Below, in pieces: positions 49,001-60,000 of a stretch of DNA of 64,000 nucleotides (position 1 is the first letter of the stretch; each line of letters starts with the position of its first letter). The notes beneath the pieces were generated by a model that saw nothing but the letters and a program-made list of their open reading frames with translations, was not told where the DNA came from and did not search any database. Made by a program: the position numbers and the translations under genes. The stretch spans positions 13,155,913 to 13,219,912 of the forward strand of contig JANVCC010000030.1 in assembly GCA_025345505.1 (NCBI GenBank), read 5' to 3'. The stretch comes from Todiramphus chloris collaris. Its lineage: Eukaryota > Chordata > Aves > Coraciiformes > Alcedinidae.

Positions 49001-52000
49001 TCACCATGGGTAGTTCCTGCTCCTCTTCCCCTGTGTGAGCAAGCGCTTTTAGTTCAGTGAATTAAAAATGCAGCTACTGCTTGATGATCTGGCAATAACT
49101 TTTCAGTCTGTTAAATCAGTGTAAACTTAACATTGATTTTTAGCCCCTTAGAGGAAAAGCTTCACACATTTCTGTTTTCTGCTTATTGCTGCGAAGAATT
49201 TATGGGTGCTGTTGTAGGTTTAGATGTGCTAGAGTTCAAGTAGGGTGGAGGGAGACTGGCCAGGGGATCTAATAATGTGTTTGCTTTCAAATTCTGTTTG
49301 AGGAGGAGGAAGAGCAAGCTTCAAAAAGGATTTTCTGAGCCTAAATCTGGATTCAGATTTGTTCTTTGCTTTTCAGTAGAAATCTCTAAAAGCTTCTAAG
49401 TGCAGACCACTAGAGGGCATGCGCACTTGGTGTGAGAAGGTGGTTTCCACACTGCGTTTGGATGCATCTGGCAAAAATAGGTTGCTTCTGACCCCACCTC
49501 AGTCTTGGTTCATAATTTTATTGGCTATAAAAGCAAATTCCTGCCTGGATGGTGGAGGTCAGAGACTAGAGCAGAATTCCAAGTGCTGACCAAGTCATTA
49601 AGGTCTCTGATAAAGTATTTGGGATGGTGTCTGACCCCTCCAGCTTCACTGCTGATCTGCTTGATAGCTATTGTTTTACTGATTTCCTCTTAAAATGTGG
49701 AAATTAGTATAATCTCTTCCACTGCCTTGTTTTTGGTTTTTTTTTTTTTTTAGAGATCCAGCCTCTCTAAAATCCTTTCTTATCCAGAGCATCTCAAAGG
49801 ATAGTCAGGTTATTTTTAAGAATTGGAAAATACAGAATCATAGAATGGTTTGGGTTGGAAGGGACCTTAAGGATCATCCAGTTCCAACCCCCCTGCCATG
49901 GGCAGGGACACCTCCCACTAGAGCAGGTTGCTCAAAGCCCCATCCAGTATAGTTCCCTTGCCTTCCAGACAGATTGCCTGACGTAGACATGGGGGTTCCT
50001 GAATGGAAACTGGTCAAAGTGAAGTGGTCCGTGTGTACCACAGAAGATTGTAAAGGGAAATAAGAGGTATTTAAGAAAAAGCTTTGAGCGGTGCCTTAAG
50101 ATCTTAAAGCAGTAATAGAATGTGTGTTTTGCCTTACAACTTGGATACCATAAAACTGAATACAAAGAATATCTCACTTGGAGGCTCCTGCAGTCTTCAT
50201 GATCACGGTGGTTAGTGCAGGGCTAATGTGTCTGCGGTAGGGAGGCTTGGCTGTAGCTGATGCACTTGACACATATGGGTTGATTGCAAGTTTCAGCAGC
50301 AGGATTTACAAGGTATGTTTGGAACTGTTCTCTAGAGCAGCAACTATTTTAGCACAGGTTTCTTCAGACAAACACCAAGTGACTTTGGAGGCACCTGTTG
50401 GATATTTCAAGCGGTTATTGAGTAATGGAGCCAGTCAGAACCAGGCAGCCAAGCTCTGATCCTACTGCTGCCTTCTGGATGTCCTAATCAAAACCCTTGT
50501 GACGAGAAGGTAGAACAGAAGAGGGGGACGTGGCTCTGGCCAGATGATGTAGAAAGAGGAGCCTGTTTCGGTAGGAATCTTGACTGTGAACAGTTTGAGA
50601 AGCTTCATTGTGTGGTTCTTGTCATTGCAGGTGGAGCAGTTCTGGCGGTTTTACAGTCACATGGTGCGTCCTGGGGACCTGACGGGCCATAGTGACTTCC
50701 ATCTTTTCAAAGAAGGGATCAAACCCATGTGGGAGGTGAGTTGGAGTTCTGATTTCCACCTCGATATTTTCCCAGAGTATTCTGGAGGGAACCTTCTACA
50801 GTGAAAGGACTCTTGTCATTAAATGTCACTCCAGGCTTCTCTTGGGTGCAGTACTTTCTTCTGGGTTTCCTGTAAACTTGTCCTCTGAACTCTGTCCCCT
50901 GTAACCTAGCAGTCCTGTGATCTCCTGGCAGAGGAGAGGGAAAGTGCAGGGAGTTGCTGACTGCGCTCCCTCAAAGGCTGCAGAACTACCTTTGCCTGTG
51001 GGTCCAGAGGATCTCTGGGCAATGTTGCCAGGAGCACAACAAAGGGGACCCCAGCTAAGCTCTGTGCCTGTCTAATATAGACACTTACCTCTTACTATAG
51101 CTTCGTCCAGTGACAGGAGTGTGGGGCTTTCTTCTAGAAGGGGTGAACCTCTGTAAGTGGAATTCAGCAGAACTTTTAAGAAACCAACCCTCCTTTTTCA
51201 GACAAGGAAGGAAGAGTTGCATGTGGTTAAAAGCCTACAGCTATACACAGAGCTGGAGATGAAAAGAAGATTTAGCCCTTCGTTCACTTTTTTGTTCCAG
51301 GGCACTTGGTTCTGTTCACTCCTATCCAAATCATTTGAAGACAAAAAAAAAACCCAAACCCTAAAAAAAAAATAAATCTTTGCCCAGCAAATTGTTCTTC
51401 CAATTGCTGGCCCACTTCCAACAATGACCAACACCATTCGCAATATGAGGATTTTATGCGTTGCTCTGAAGTACCTAATTATGCTGCTTGGTCCTGAGAA
51501 ATTTATATGTGACCCTAGTTGGCAATTATTTTAAGCACTGTGTTTTATAGCCAGTTACTGCAAATACAATTTATATAAGACGTTTAACCCTCTTCGGACT
51601 TGTAGTGAGGTAGCTGCTCTGAGAAATGTGTCAGCCAGAGAGTCTACAAGTTATTGATACTAGAATTTTATACAGCGTTTCCCTACAGGGGAATTTTAAA
51701 CATGGAGGTGGAGAGATTCTTTGTTTTTTTAGTTCTGGCTCCACTCCTTTCTTCTATATAGAAGAGGACCTGGGATCTTGCTGCTGGCCTTCCCTTTGCT
51801 GCTTGCTTTGTAGGACTTCGTTTCTGCTCCTTTCTCTTCCAAACTAATCCTTTCTTACTGTCAGTCTTGTAGACACATATGTGTCTATGTAGCTCTGGTA
51901 TTTTTCTGGATCCATCTGTGCCTTTTCTGGGTAAAGTCAGAAGCACTAAGCATAATGTTCCCTGGTGATTTACTGGGCTGCAGATCATTATTATTCTGAT

Positions 52001-54068
52001 AAAGGGAAATCAAATGCTTGACTGAAACGAAGCTTGTTTAACCTGCAAGAAAACTAACAATAACTATAAACCACACAATATAGCATCTGCCTCCCAATCA
52101 CATCAATTCTCTTTCTAGCCTTGAACCTGCTTAAACCACCTTTGAAGTATTTTGAGCAATACCATTTTCTCTTCTGACCCACATTAGTCACTGTGGAAAA
52201 TTTGAGGAGTTAAAACCAGCTCGCTCCTCAAAGGCTGAAGCCTGGATGGCTTAAATTTTAGAATGTGATGTTCACAACTTGGAAAACAAGGACACTTAAT
52301 CGGAAAGTAGTTTGCATCTCACAGAAGTGTGCTGCATCCCCAGAACTCGCCTTGATTTGAATTCTTCACCGGCTACTGTTGTGCTTTGAGGTTTGTCCGG
52401 GGCCGCCGCCTTTCCGTGTCAGTACAGGCTTCAGCACACACCTGAGAACTGGGAGTCTGCTGCCTGCTGCTGTTGCTTTGACACTTCCGTGTTTGCTCAG
52501 GATTGCTTCAGTAGCACTTGCTGTCTCTGAGAGCACGCAAATGTTTCTTTTTATCTGAGCCCTAGAAGCTTTAAGGCTAAAATAAAGTGAACTTTGTTTC
52601 ATGAAGAAGCAGTGGGCTCCCTCACCTAGCATCTTTAAGGTGTGTCCCAGTTTGGCAGAGGGGATGCTGGTGATGTGATCAGGGATGTCCTGTGGTGGGC
52701 AGTCCCCTCTGAGTTACCCTTTATTCTTCTTTGTTTCTGTCCTAGACCTGTCTTCCCTTTCCCTTCCTAACTGCCACCTCTTTGGCTTGTCCCTACCTCT
52801 CTCTCTCTTCAGCTCTGGATGGAATTTGTTCCCCTTTCACCTTGTAAGATTTCCCAGCTACGGTGTTGCACAAGAGAATGCCGCAGCGTTCTGCACAGAG
52901 GAGGAGCTGCTGTTTGACATAGGTGTGTGTTCTGTGAAGCAGGGGACTCTAGCAGTTTTCAGCACTCTTTCAGGTGCAACACAATGGAACCACAATACTG
53001 AGGTGATGGACTGGGTGCTTAGCATAAATTTTTCATTTCCCCTCCCTTCATTTTCGGTTATTTCCCTGGGTCACTGCAGTCTGGAGCAAACATTCAGCTG
53101 TGCGATGTGTGATAATGTCAGTGGTTCCCAGAGAATGGACTGGTCCTTTCTGTGTTAACACCACTCGTGACCCCCTTCCTGGAAATGTGGATGTAAAGTG
53201 TTTTGTCATCTTTTCGCTTCCTTTTAAAGATCGCTTTGCAAACTCTTTCCCTGCCTTCCATATTCTGCGATGAGGGATTTTTCCTGGTTTACAAGCAGAA
53301 CTACATACGCAGGGATTAGACAAAGGAGGAATCGGTCTCTTGTTTAGGAATAGTTTTAGGGTCCTTGCCTTTGGTTCTGCCTGCAGCTGGTAGGCTGGTG
53401 TGAGTCTTTGCTAGTGGGATCAAAACACTAGAGCTCAAGTCGTCAGTGCACAGGGTGTAGTCTGGAGCGCTGGGAGTCTTCGTTTCAAACACTTTGTATT
53501 CAAAGTAAGAGGTACACCTCTGTCTCTGCTTGTATGGGGAGAAGTGAAATGCTATTGCTTGAAAATACCTCCGTTCTGTCCCTCGGCCCACCCAATCAAT
53601 ATTTGCTCCTGTCGGTGGCTCTGCTGGCTTGTGGGAAGCAGAAAAATAGCTAGAAGAAAACAAATCGATTTCTTGCCCCTCTTCCTAGGACGATGCCAAC
53701 AAAAATGGTGGTAAATGGATTATTCGCCTGCGAAAGGGCTTAGCGTCACGATGCTGGGAGAATCTCATTCTGGCAATGTTGGGAGAGCAGTTTATGGTGG
53801 GGGAAGAAATCTGTGGGGCAGTCGTCTCTGTCCGATTCCAGGTAAGCGCTTCTGAGAACGGGTGTGCGCTTCGATTTGGCAGGGCTCCAAAAAGCACCAT
53901 CTGCTTACCCCTCACATATGCTCTTCCCTAGGAGGATATTATCTCGATATGGAACAAGACAGCCAGCGACCAGGCCACGACAGCCCGGATACGCGATACG
54001 TTACGAAGAGTGCTCAACCTACCTCCCAACACCATCATGGAATATAAAACGCACACCGATAGCATCAA
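45646..54068 (+). CDS. EIF4E2: EIF4E2 (4EHP) translation repressor, coding exons 1-6 (3' partial)
   Basis: eIF4E homologous protein: it binds the mRNA 5' cap but not eIF4G. With partners such as GIGYF2 it represses initiation in the cytoplasm. Exons are 45646-45665, 46412-46526, 47779-47913, 50631-50735, 53689-53841 and 53932-54068, all AG/GT with matching phases, giving 222 residues. The start MNNKFDALKDDDSGDHDQNE matches the known vertebrate N-terminus, which fixes the ATG. Cap-sandwich residues Tyr78 and Trp124 and the partner-binding Trp95 are conserved. Compared with human from memory, differences are confined to the acidic/lysine-rich N-terminal tail (about residues 20-45). The known vertebrate ending after THTDSIK (about 23 residues) was not found, so the last exon probably lies beyond base 64000. 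Confidence 0.97.
46412..46526 (+). CDS. EIF4E2: EIF4E2 exon 2
   Basis: 115 bp between tttttatcag and gtacag. It encodes the disordered acidic/lysine-rich tail (LKDDDSGDHDQNEESN ... TTKRK). Confidence 0.96.
46527..47778 (+). other. EIF4E2: EIF4E2 intron 2
   Basis: About 1.25 kb with poly-T runs and no recognised element. Intron 1 (45666-46411) is the downstream half of the CpG island plus 0.3 kb of ordinary sequence. Confidence 0.7.
47779..47913 (+). CDS. EIF4E2: EIF4E2 exon 3
   Basis: 135 bp between ttctgcag and gtgagt. It encodes AVVPGPAEHPLQYNYTFWYS then SSQSYEQNIKQIGTFAS, including cap-contacting Tyr78. Confidence 0.97.
48327..48430 (-). mobile_element. CR1 3'-end fragment in EIF4E2 intron 3
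   Basis: Minus orientation: 'cacagaatcacagaatgtta', 'ggggttggaagggacctgga', 'tctagtccaaccgccctgct'. Only the last about 100 bp of the element are present. It is little diverged. Confidence 0.93.
49832..49955 (-). mobile_element. CR1 3'-end fragment in EIF4E2 intron 3
   Basis: Minus orientation: 'acagaatcatagaatggttt', 'gggttggaagggaccttaag', then 'ccatgggcagggacacctcc' and 'ggttgctcaaagccccatcc'. It is near-consensus in look, and of a different CR1 subtype from the copy at 48327. Confidence 0.94.
50631..50735 (+). CDS. EIF4E2: EIF4E2 exon 4
   Basis: 105 bp between cattgcag and gtgagt. It encodes VEQFWRFYSHMVRPGDL ... GIKPMWE, with Trp95 (dorsal partner site) and Trp124 (cap stacking). Confidence 0.97.
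50736..53688 (+). other. EIF4E2: EIF4E2 intron 4
   Basis: About 3 kb. It contains a 157-codon plus-strand open frame from an ATG at 52685 without recognised domain. No repeat family was seen. Confidence 0.65.
53689..53841 (+). CDS. EIF4E2: EIF4E2 exon 5
   Basis: 153 bp between cttcctag and gtaagc. It encodes DDANKNGGKWIIRLRKGLAS through AVVSVRFQ, the eIF4E-fold core. Confidence 0.97.
53932..54068 (+). CDS. EIF4E2: EIF4E2 exon 6
   Basis: 137 bp after cttccctag, a mere 90 bp from exon 5. It encodes EDIISIWNKTASDQATTARI ... HTDSIK, and splices at 'atcaa/gtacgt' in phase 2. The reading frame happens to stay open 78 codons past this donor. Confidence 0.95.
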
Positions 54069-57000
54069 GTACGTGGGGTGTCAGGGGGAGGGCCCGCTGC
54101 CGGCTGCATGCGTGCTTCAGCAGTTTAATGCAGATGGCAAGAGGCGAGGGAAGGGCTCGCGTGCAGTGGGGCCGTCGGCTGTGAGCAGTAACGCGAACGG
54201 CAGCGGTGGTTGCCAGCGCGCTTTGCAAGCCAAGTACCTCTGTCGTCTCTTGCTGCTGGTAGGGGCATTTGCTTCCAGTAGGACCGATAAAACGTTCTCT
54301 TTCTGAAGTGTGTAGTCCAGGGCTTTTTTAGTGATTCACCCAGCCTGTCACCTGGGAGATGGACAGCCCAGTGTGGGATTGTGGCTTGATTTATTCAAAG
54401 ACAAGATTGCAGTGGTGGGTGGGTGGCGGAGGGGGGGACACAAGATCATTTGAATAAATAGAGATTCTGCGGAATAAAGTGCGGAAGCTAACAGGGATTT
54501 ATAGTGCCATTAGACTTATAAATGGTCTTGGGAAAGTGCTGTGTGAATTTACAGTGCGGTACAAATGATTTCTAATCATAATAAACGTCGTATATTAAGT
54601 CTTCCAGGCCGTGGTGACAGAGGCTCTTTAACAAGACTAGAAGATCGTGGTACGCAGAGAGGACAGCTGTATTTTTAAATAAACCTATTATAGCTTACCA
54701 TACCAGGCCATTCAGGGTGACTTTTATTTCCCACAAAGTGACGAAAAATTGCATATCTATATATTAGTTAAGAGGTGAATAGTGTAATTTTTTTTTTCTT
54801 AAGCATATCTTAAACCAATAGACTGATTAGGTCATATTGGTTAAATTAACACTTGAAAAGGTATACCCGGAAAAAGAAGTGAAACAAATTAATAAGACAT
54901 TGATAGAGCAGTGAGCTTTCTAATCTAGCCTGTAATCAGGATGCAAGTACCTTTCATGACTTCCTTTCATTATGCTAGCTTGTCCTTTCCACATAATCAC
55001 CTTGTCATCAGTGTGCTGTTGAACAGTTTGGTGAGATCAGTCCTGTTTTTAGTAGGCAGCTAGGCCAATTTTGAGTGTGGGTCACCAGCAATAATACAGA
55101 GGTCTCATTAAAACAGCCTGTAGGCATCTAGTGTTCCATGTGGGCCTCCCGCCTGTGTGCGTGGGAAAGAACAGGGAAGGAGAAATTATTGTTATTAAAC
55201 TGAATCTTTTCCAGGCAGCTTTGGTTTCTGAAAGTTCCCACTTCTGTTGTTGAAATTTCATATTCATGATACAGCCAGTAGCATTTCTCATGCGCTTCTT
55301 GCCAGGAGAGGGCACTATCGGCTCTCTGTCCAGGTTACAAGATAGCCAAGTGCTTTGGACACTAACAGGGTATTTTACTCCTGCTCAGCAGTAGCAGAAT
55401 GTGGTGATGCAGCTTCGTGGTGGGAGGAGGAAGGTGTTCTGACTTCTGTATCTCTGTAGTTAGAACTACATACTGAGCCAACTGTCCTAAGCTGTGGTCG
55501 TGGTTCAAGCAACAAGTTTAGAAGGGAAATGATGTGGCCTTTCCCTTGTAAACCATCGCCACAAGCACTTCCTAGCAAGGGGGATGCTGCTTGTGCAATG
55601 TTTGGAGCTGTTCTCTCTCTGGCAAGTGTCAGTCCTTGAGTTACGGGCATCTAATATTGTGGCCCTGTTTCCCTGCGACAGTGTAACATCTCATGCCTTT
55701 TGCCCTCTCTTCCTGCATAGCATCGAAGTCTCATTTTGTGCTGCTGATGTATGGTGCAAAATGAGCTTGTCCAAGAATAACAGGTGCTTGTGGAATCAAG
55801 CTTAGTAGCTCAGATTACAGCTGGGAGCAATTCTTAAATAGAGGTGGGCTGGCTTGTCTCTGCTTATTCCTCTGTGGGTAGAGGGGTAGTCAGGAGTTGG
55901 TTTGATCATGTCCTAGTGAGGTGGATCTAAACAATTAACCTTTTGCCATGTAGGGGATCATGAGACCTCTTATTTTTCCATTGCCTTGCCTGAGCCCCAG
56001 CAGGCTGGCTGCAGCACTGTCCCACATCTCCTGCTAATGGCAGTGGTATAAATTCAGAGCAGAACTGCTTGTCAGTGGAGTTTCTGTGTAGTGATGTGTG
56101 GACCAACTTCTCGTTCCTTTCTCGGCCGGTACCAGCAGGCAGCAAGCGGCAGCAGCTGCTGAGCAGTGATGGTGCCTGCTTCCTTGACAGGGAAGAAAAG
56201 GACAGCCACAGCTTTCAGTCTCGCTCTGCTTGGCTATGCTTCATATCATTAAGGTTCTCTCCCTAATGAAGAATCTCTTGTGTAACTAGTTCTATCCTCC
56301 ATAAAGTCTGGCTCCTTTTCCTCACCCATCTATCAAGCCCTGTTGAAATACTGTCCGTCATGAATAAACTCCACTTATGCTGCGCGTGTACCATGTGATT
56401 TATGACTCGGGAGGGCTTTCTAGCCAGCACTCTACATTCACACTCGGGCTGTGCTTTATGAAAGTCTCTAATGGAAGAGCTGTGCTGTAGGCTTTGTCAC
56501 AGCTGCCTTTCTAGGGGGGCTCGTGGCATTTTTCATTTGTATGGGCTGCATCTCTCCACTAGAGCTCTGCTCATGTGCAGGGTTTGATTGGCATTGATTG
56601 CGCTTCAGGGAAGGGAGCACGCTTCGCAAGAAAAGAGCAGGCGTTTCTCAAAACCTTGACTTTTGGGTAGTGAATTGACCTGGATTAGTTTTTGACATAC
56701 TGTAAATGAACGCTTCTGTAGAAATTGCTTGCACGCCCCTCACTGTGGAACCTGAGCCCTGTGTTTCAGGTTTTATATATTCCTTTTATGATGCATTTCG
56801 TGTTAACTCATTTTTAGACACCATTTTTCATGAGTTGTCAGTGAGGCTGCAGCCCCCTTTGTTTCAGAAAGCAGTGGTACTGCCAAGCCGTGTTTGAAAA
56901 GTATCTGTTGCTTCACAGCTATTCCAAGGAGCTATTCTGCATTCTGTCCTTTCTGCTCTCAGTGGTGGGGCTTGTGCATTTAGCTAGATAAGCAGATCTT

Positions 57001-60000
57001 TCATTGCAATTTTCCCGTGTTTGTCCTTTCTCTTGCTTGTGATATTGACAAGCTGCCGAAATTCCAGCGAGTGGAAGGGTCAGCCTAGTCTGTATTAATT
57101 TCCAATCTTGCTCGAAGAGCTAGAACAATCTCTTGGTCTCTGCTTAATTCTAGGGGATTTATAGTCTCTTAGACATTACAGTGCTGAGCACCTGAAAGGA
57201 ACATACGTGACATTTTCTGGGCTACCTCGTTTCAGTAGCTGGAGAGAAATCACTTCCCTTTGTTCTCTCAGAAGTGGACTGCAAGAGGTGCATTTGGATG
57301 TAGTGAACCACTTAATAGGTTCATCAGTTCATCAGTGCTGTTAACCTTGGAGGTGACATCGTCCAGCAGTGACCAGTGGGTTATGGAGTGGCAGTCCCTG
57401 TGGTTTGGAATTAAGAAATCAAATGAAAAAGACCTCTTGCTTTTGCTGCCTTATGAGGTGTACTCTGCTTTGTGGTTTTTTTTGGTTTTTTTTTTTTGAA
57501 AGCAGAATATTGCCAACCACAACCTGGTCATGTCTCAGCTAATGAGTGAGCTGCAGTTGGGGGAGTGGTGCTGAGGAAGCGATCAGTGTAAAGTTTGACT
57601 TCTGAGCATTGCAGCATGAAGTGCTTGGCTGTCTTGCCTGTGCCTTTGCCCTGCCTGGGGTTATCAGCCTTTCTTTTCCACACTGATAACTGTGTGGTCA
57701 GTGACCGTCTCCTGTGTTGAGAGCTCTCACCTGCAGCACCATCCAGGAATTCCAGCCAAGTTCAACAGCGTTGCCTCCTATGCCAGGAGAGACCAGCTCT
57801 GTGGCCATGCAGCCGCTGCTGAGCGGGCTGGTCTGGAGATACTTTGGTTGCTGTGTGACTGTATGGATCATCCTGTCAGCTCTAAAGCAAGGTTGCTTTT
57901 TCTGAAAACAAAGCTTCAGTTATTTGTAAGTGCCTGCTGCAGTGAGAGCTGAGCAGGGTTATAAAACTATCCTTTCCTTTCAAAGTCACCACTGATAACT
58001 AATGGGATGGTTCGAGTAAATGAGAAGAATAGTTGATCTTAATAGGGCTGGCACGGGGTTCATTTCACTGCAGGCAGCTGGAGGAAATGGCCTCAGACTG
58101 TATTTTAGCTGGGAAACAGGCAGAGAGCCTATGGAGGGAACAAGGGTATGCACTGTAAAAAGACTTACTGGGGCAAGGCTCTCGGGACAATAAAGTGAGG
58201 AATCATCATGGAAGTGGCAGATATTGGTCAAGGTGATCAGCGTGAGACAGGGAGCTGGTGGTAGGGTGCTCAGGAGAAGTCATCTCTGTTGTTACATCAG
58301 AGTTCAGCTACTTCTGTAACTCTCACAGTTTTTCCCTTTCCTTGGTGATTTCCAAGACCTCAGAAGAACTCCTCAATGCTGCTGTCCTCTTGTGTTGTCT
58401 TCCACTGTACCTTAAATGGTGTGAGCAGGATTAACCCTGTCTAAAGCTAGCTGGTTTGCAAATGGGACCCATACTCACTGTCTGATGCACGTCAGTAGAA
58501 GGCAGGTTGCCTTGGGTCTTACCAGCTCTAGACAGCTGTGTTTCACCCTCATTCCTTCAAGTCTGAGAGCAGGAATAAAAACTAGAGGAGGGTGATGAGG
58601 TTCCAGATCTGATAGTTGTCCTCTTCTTCTGTGTCTCTGCAATACTGGCTTAATTCATTTATCACTCCATTCTCCAATTCCAGCAATATTTCCAGGTGCT
58701 GCAAGTCTTAAGAGCACTTCCACAGACCTGGGCTTTGAGGTGATGGATTCATTGGTATGTTTTCTGTCACCATAGTGTGCTTTATTCGTGCTTTGTAAAA
58801 GGCTTCCGTATCGTGGTGGCCTGTCTCTTACCAAAGAAGTGACCATAACCTGTTTTTCATGGTTCTTGTCGAGGACGTCAGTTCAGATGTGTTAATGTCA
58901 AAATCATGGCAGTTTCCCTGTTTGCCTTTGCTACAAATGCTGCCAGATACCTGAAAGAATTACTTCAGGCAAGAAGAATATTCTAGTGTTTTTTAAATGT
59001 GTTGATTTTTAGGCCTGTCATAAAGTTCTTGACTGGCTTTGAACAAAGCCCAAAAACTGAGAGAACACAGGGAGCCCTGAGGAAGAGGCTGTGCTGCTCT
59101 GGACACCATACCTGCAGGGTGTGGTGAGTGACCTGTGTGCTGGGAGGTTGCACGCAGGTGGGCAGAAGGGACAGATCTTGGTGGCCTTGTGAGGGTGGTG
59201 TGCACTGAGCCCTCTCGCCTGCTGTTTCAGCAGGGGAAGGAGGTGGCCAGGAGGCAGGGCTGCCTGGGGAAATGCTGAAGGGGAACTGCTAGGACTTAGA
59301 GATCAAGGGTGGTTGGAGAAAACAGCTATCGCTGCTTGCACAATGGTGATTCAGAAAGTCTCTTGAAGTGGGCTGTGGCTGCTCTTCCTCTTTTTGCTGC
59401 AGTCTCTGATAGTGGCTCCATTTTGTACTTTTTTTTTCCCCCCAACTTACTTGATGGAGATAAAAGGAGCCCTGCCTGGGTGCTGACCCTGGGTAGTGGA
59501 GGAGAAGGTGGGAAGTTTCAGCAGCTGTGGGTCAGAAATGAGAGTGGAAGAACAGCTCTGGCTAGCTTTATTTAGCTTGCTAATGTTTCCATTCCCCATC
59601 TGTTCGATGGGAATAACCTAAGTGTTGGGGATCAATTCACTGAGTATCTGATCGCTGCACAGACAGTAGAGCAATAAGGTACTAAAAATGTCTATACATA
59701 AAAATAACCTCTTAGACTCTGGCACTGTGCCTTTGGCACGTCACGGGTCATAAAGATTCTGCCAGATGAAATTAACTGGCAGCCTTATTCGGTACGAAAT
59801 GGAGGGCAGTTTGCTCTGCTAGCATGGTTTAGGTACATTAGGGCAGACACATCCTGGTGAATTTTTTCAGTTGAGTCAGCAGATAGTTGGAGTAATTAGT
59901 ACTATAATATGTATGAGGGTCTTGGCTTAAAAATTCTTGGCTGGAAGAGCTTTTTCTCTGTGTCAGAAGGACTTGGCAGCTGAAGGACTATGTGCATGAT

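Larger units (their letters stand above)
47914..50630 (+). other. EIF4E2: EIF4E2 intron 3
   Basis: About 2.7 kb. It holds the two short CR1 3' ends and a T/G-rich low-complexity stretch at about 48725-48800. Nothing else was recognised. Confidence 0.7.

Noticed and set aside
57770..57905. Candidate EIF4E2 last exon starting near 'tatgccaggagagacc' (MPG...)
   Set aside because: After MPG the peptide (ETSSVAMQPLLSG) does not match the known vertebrate ending, and no good acceptor lies directly before it.
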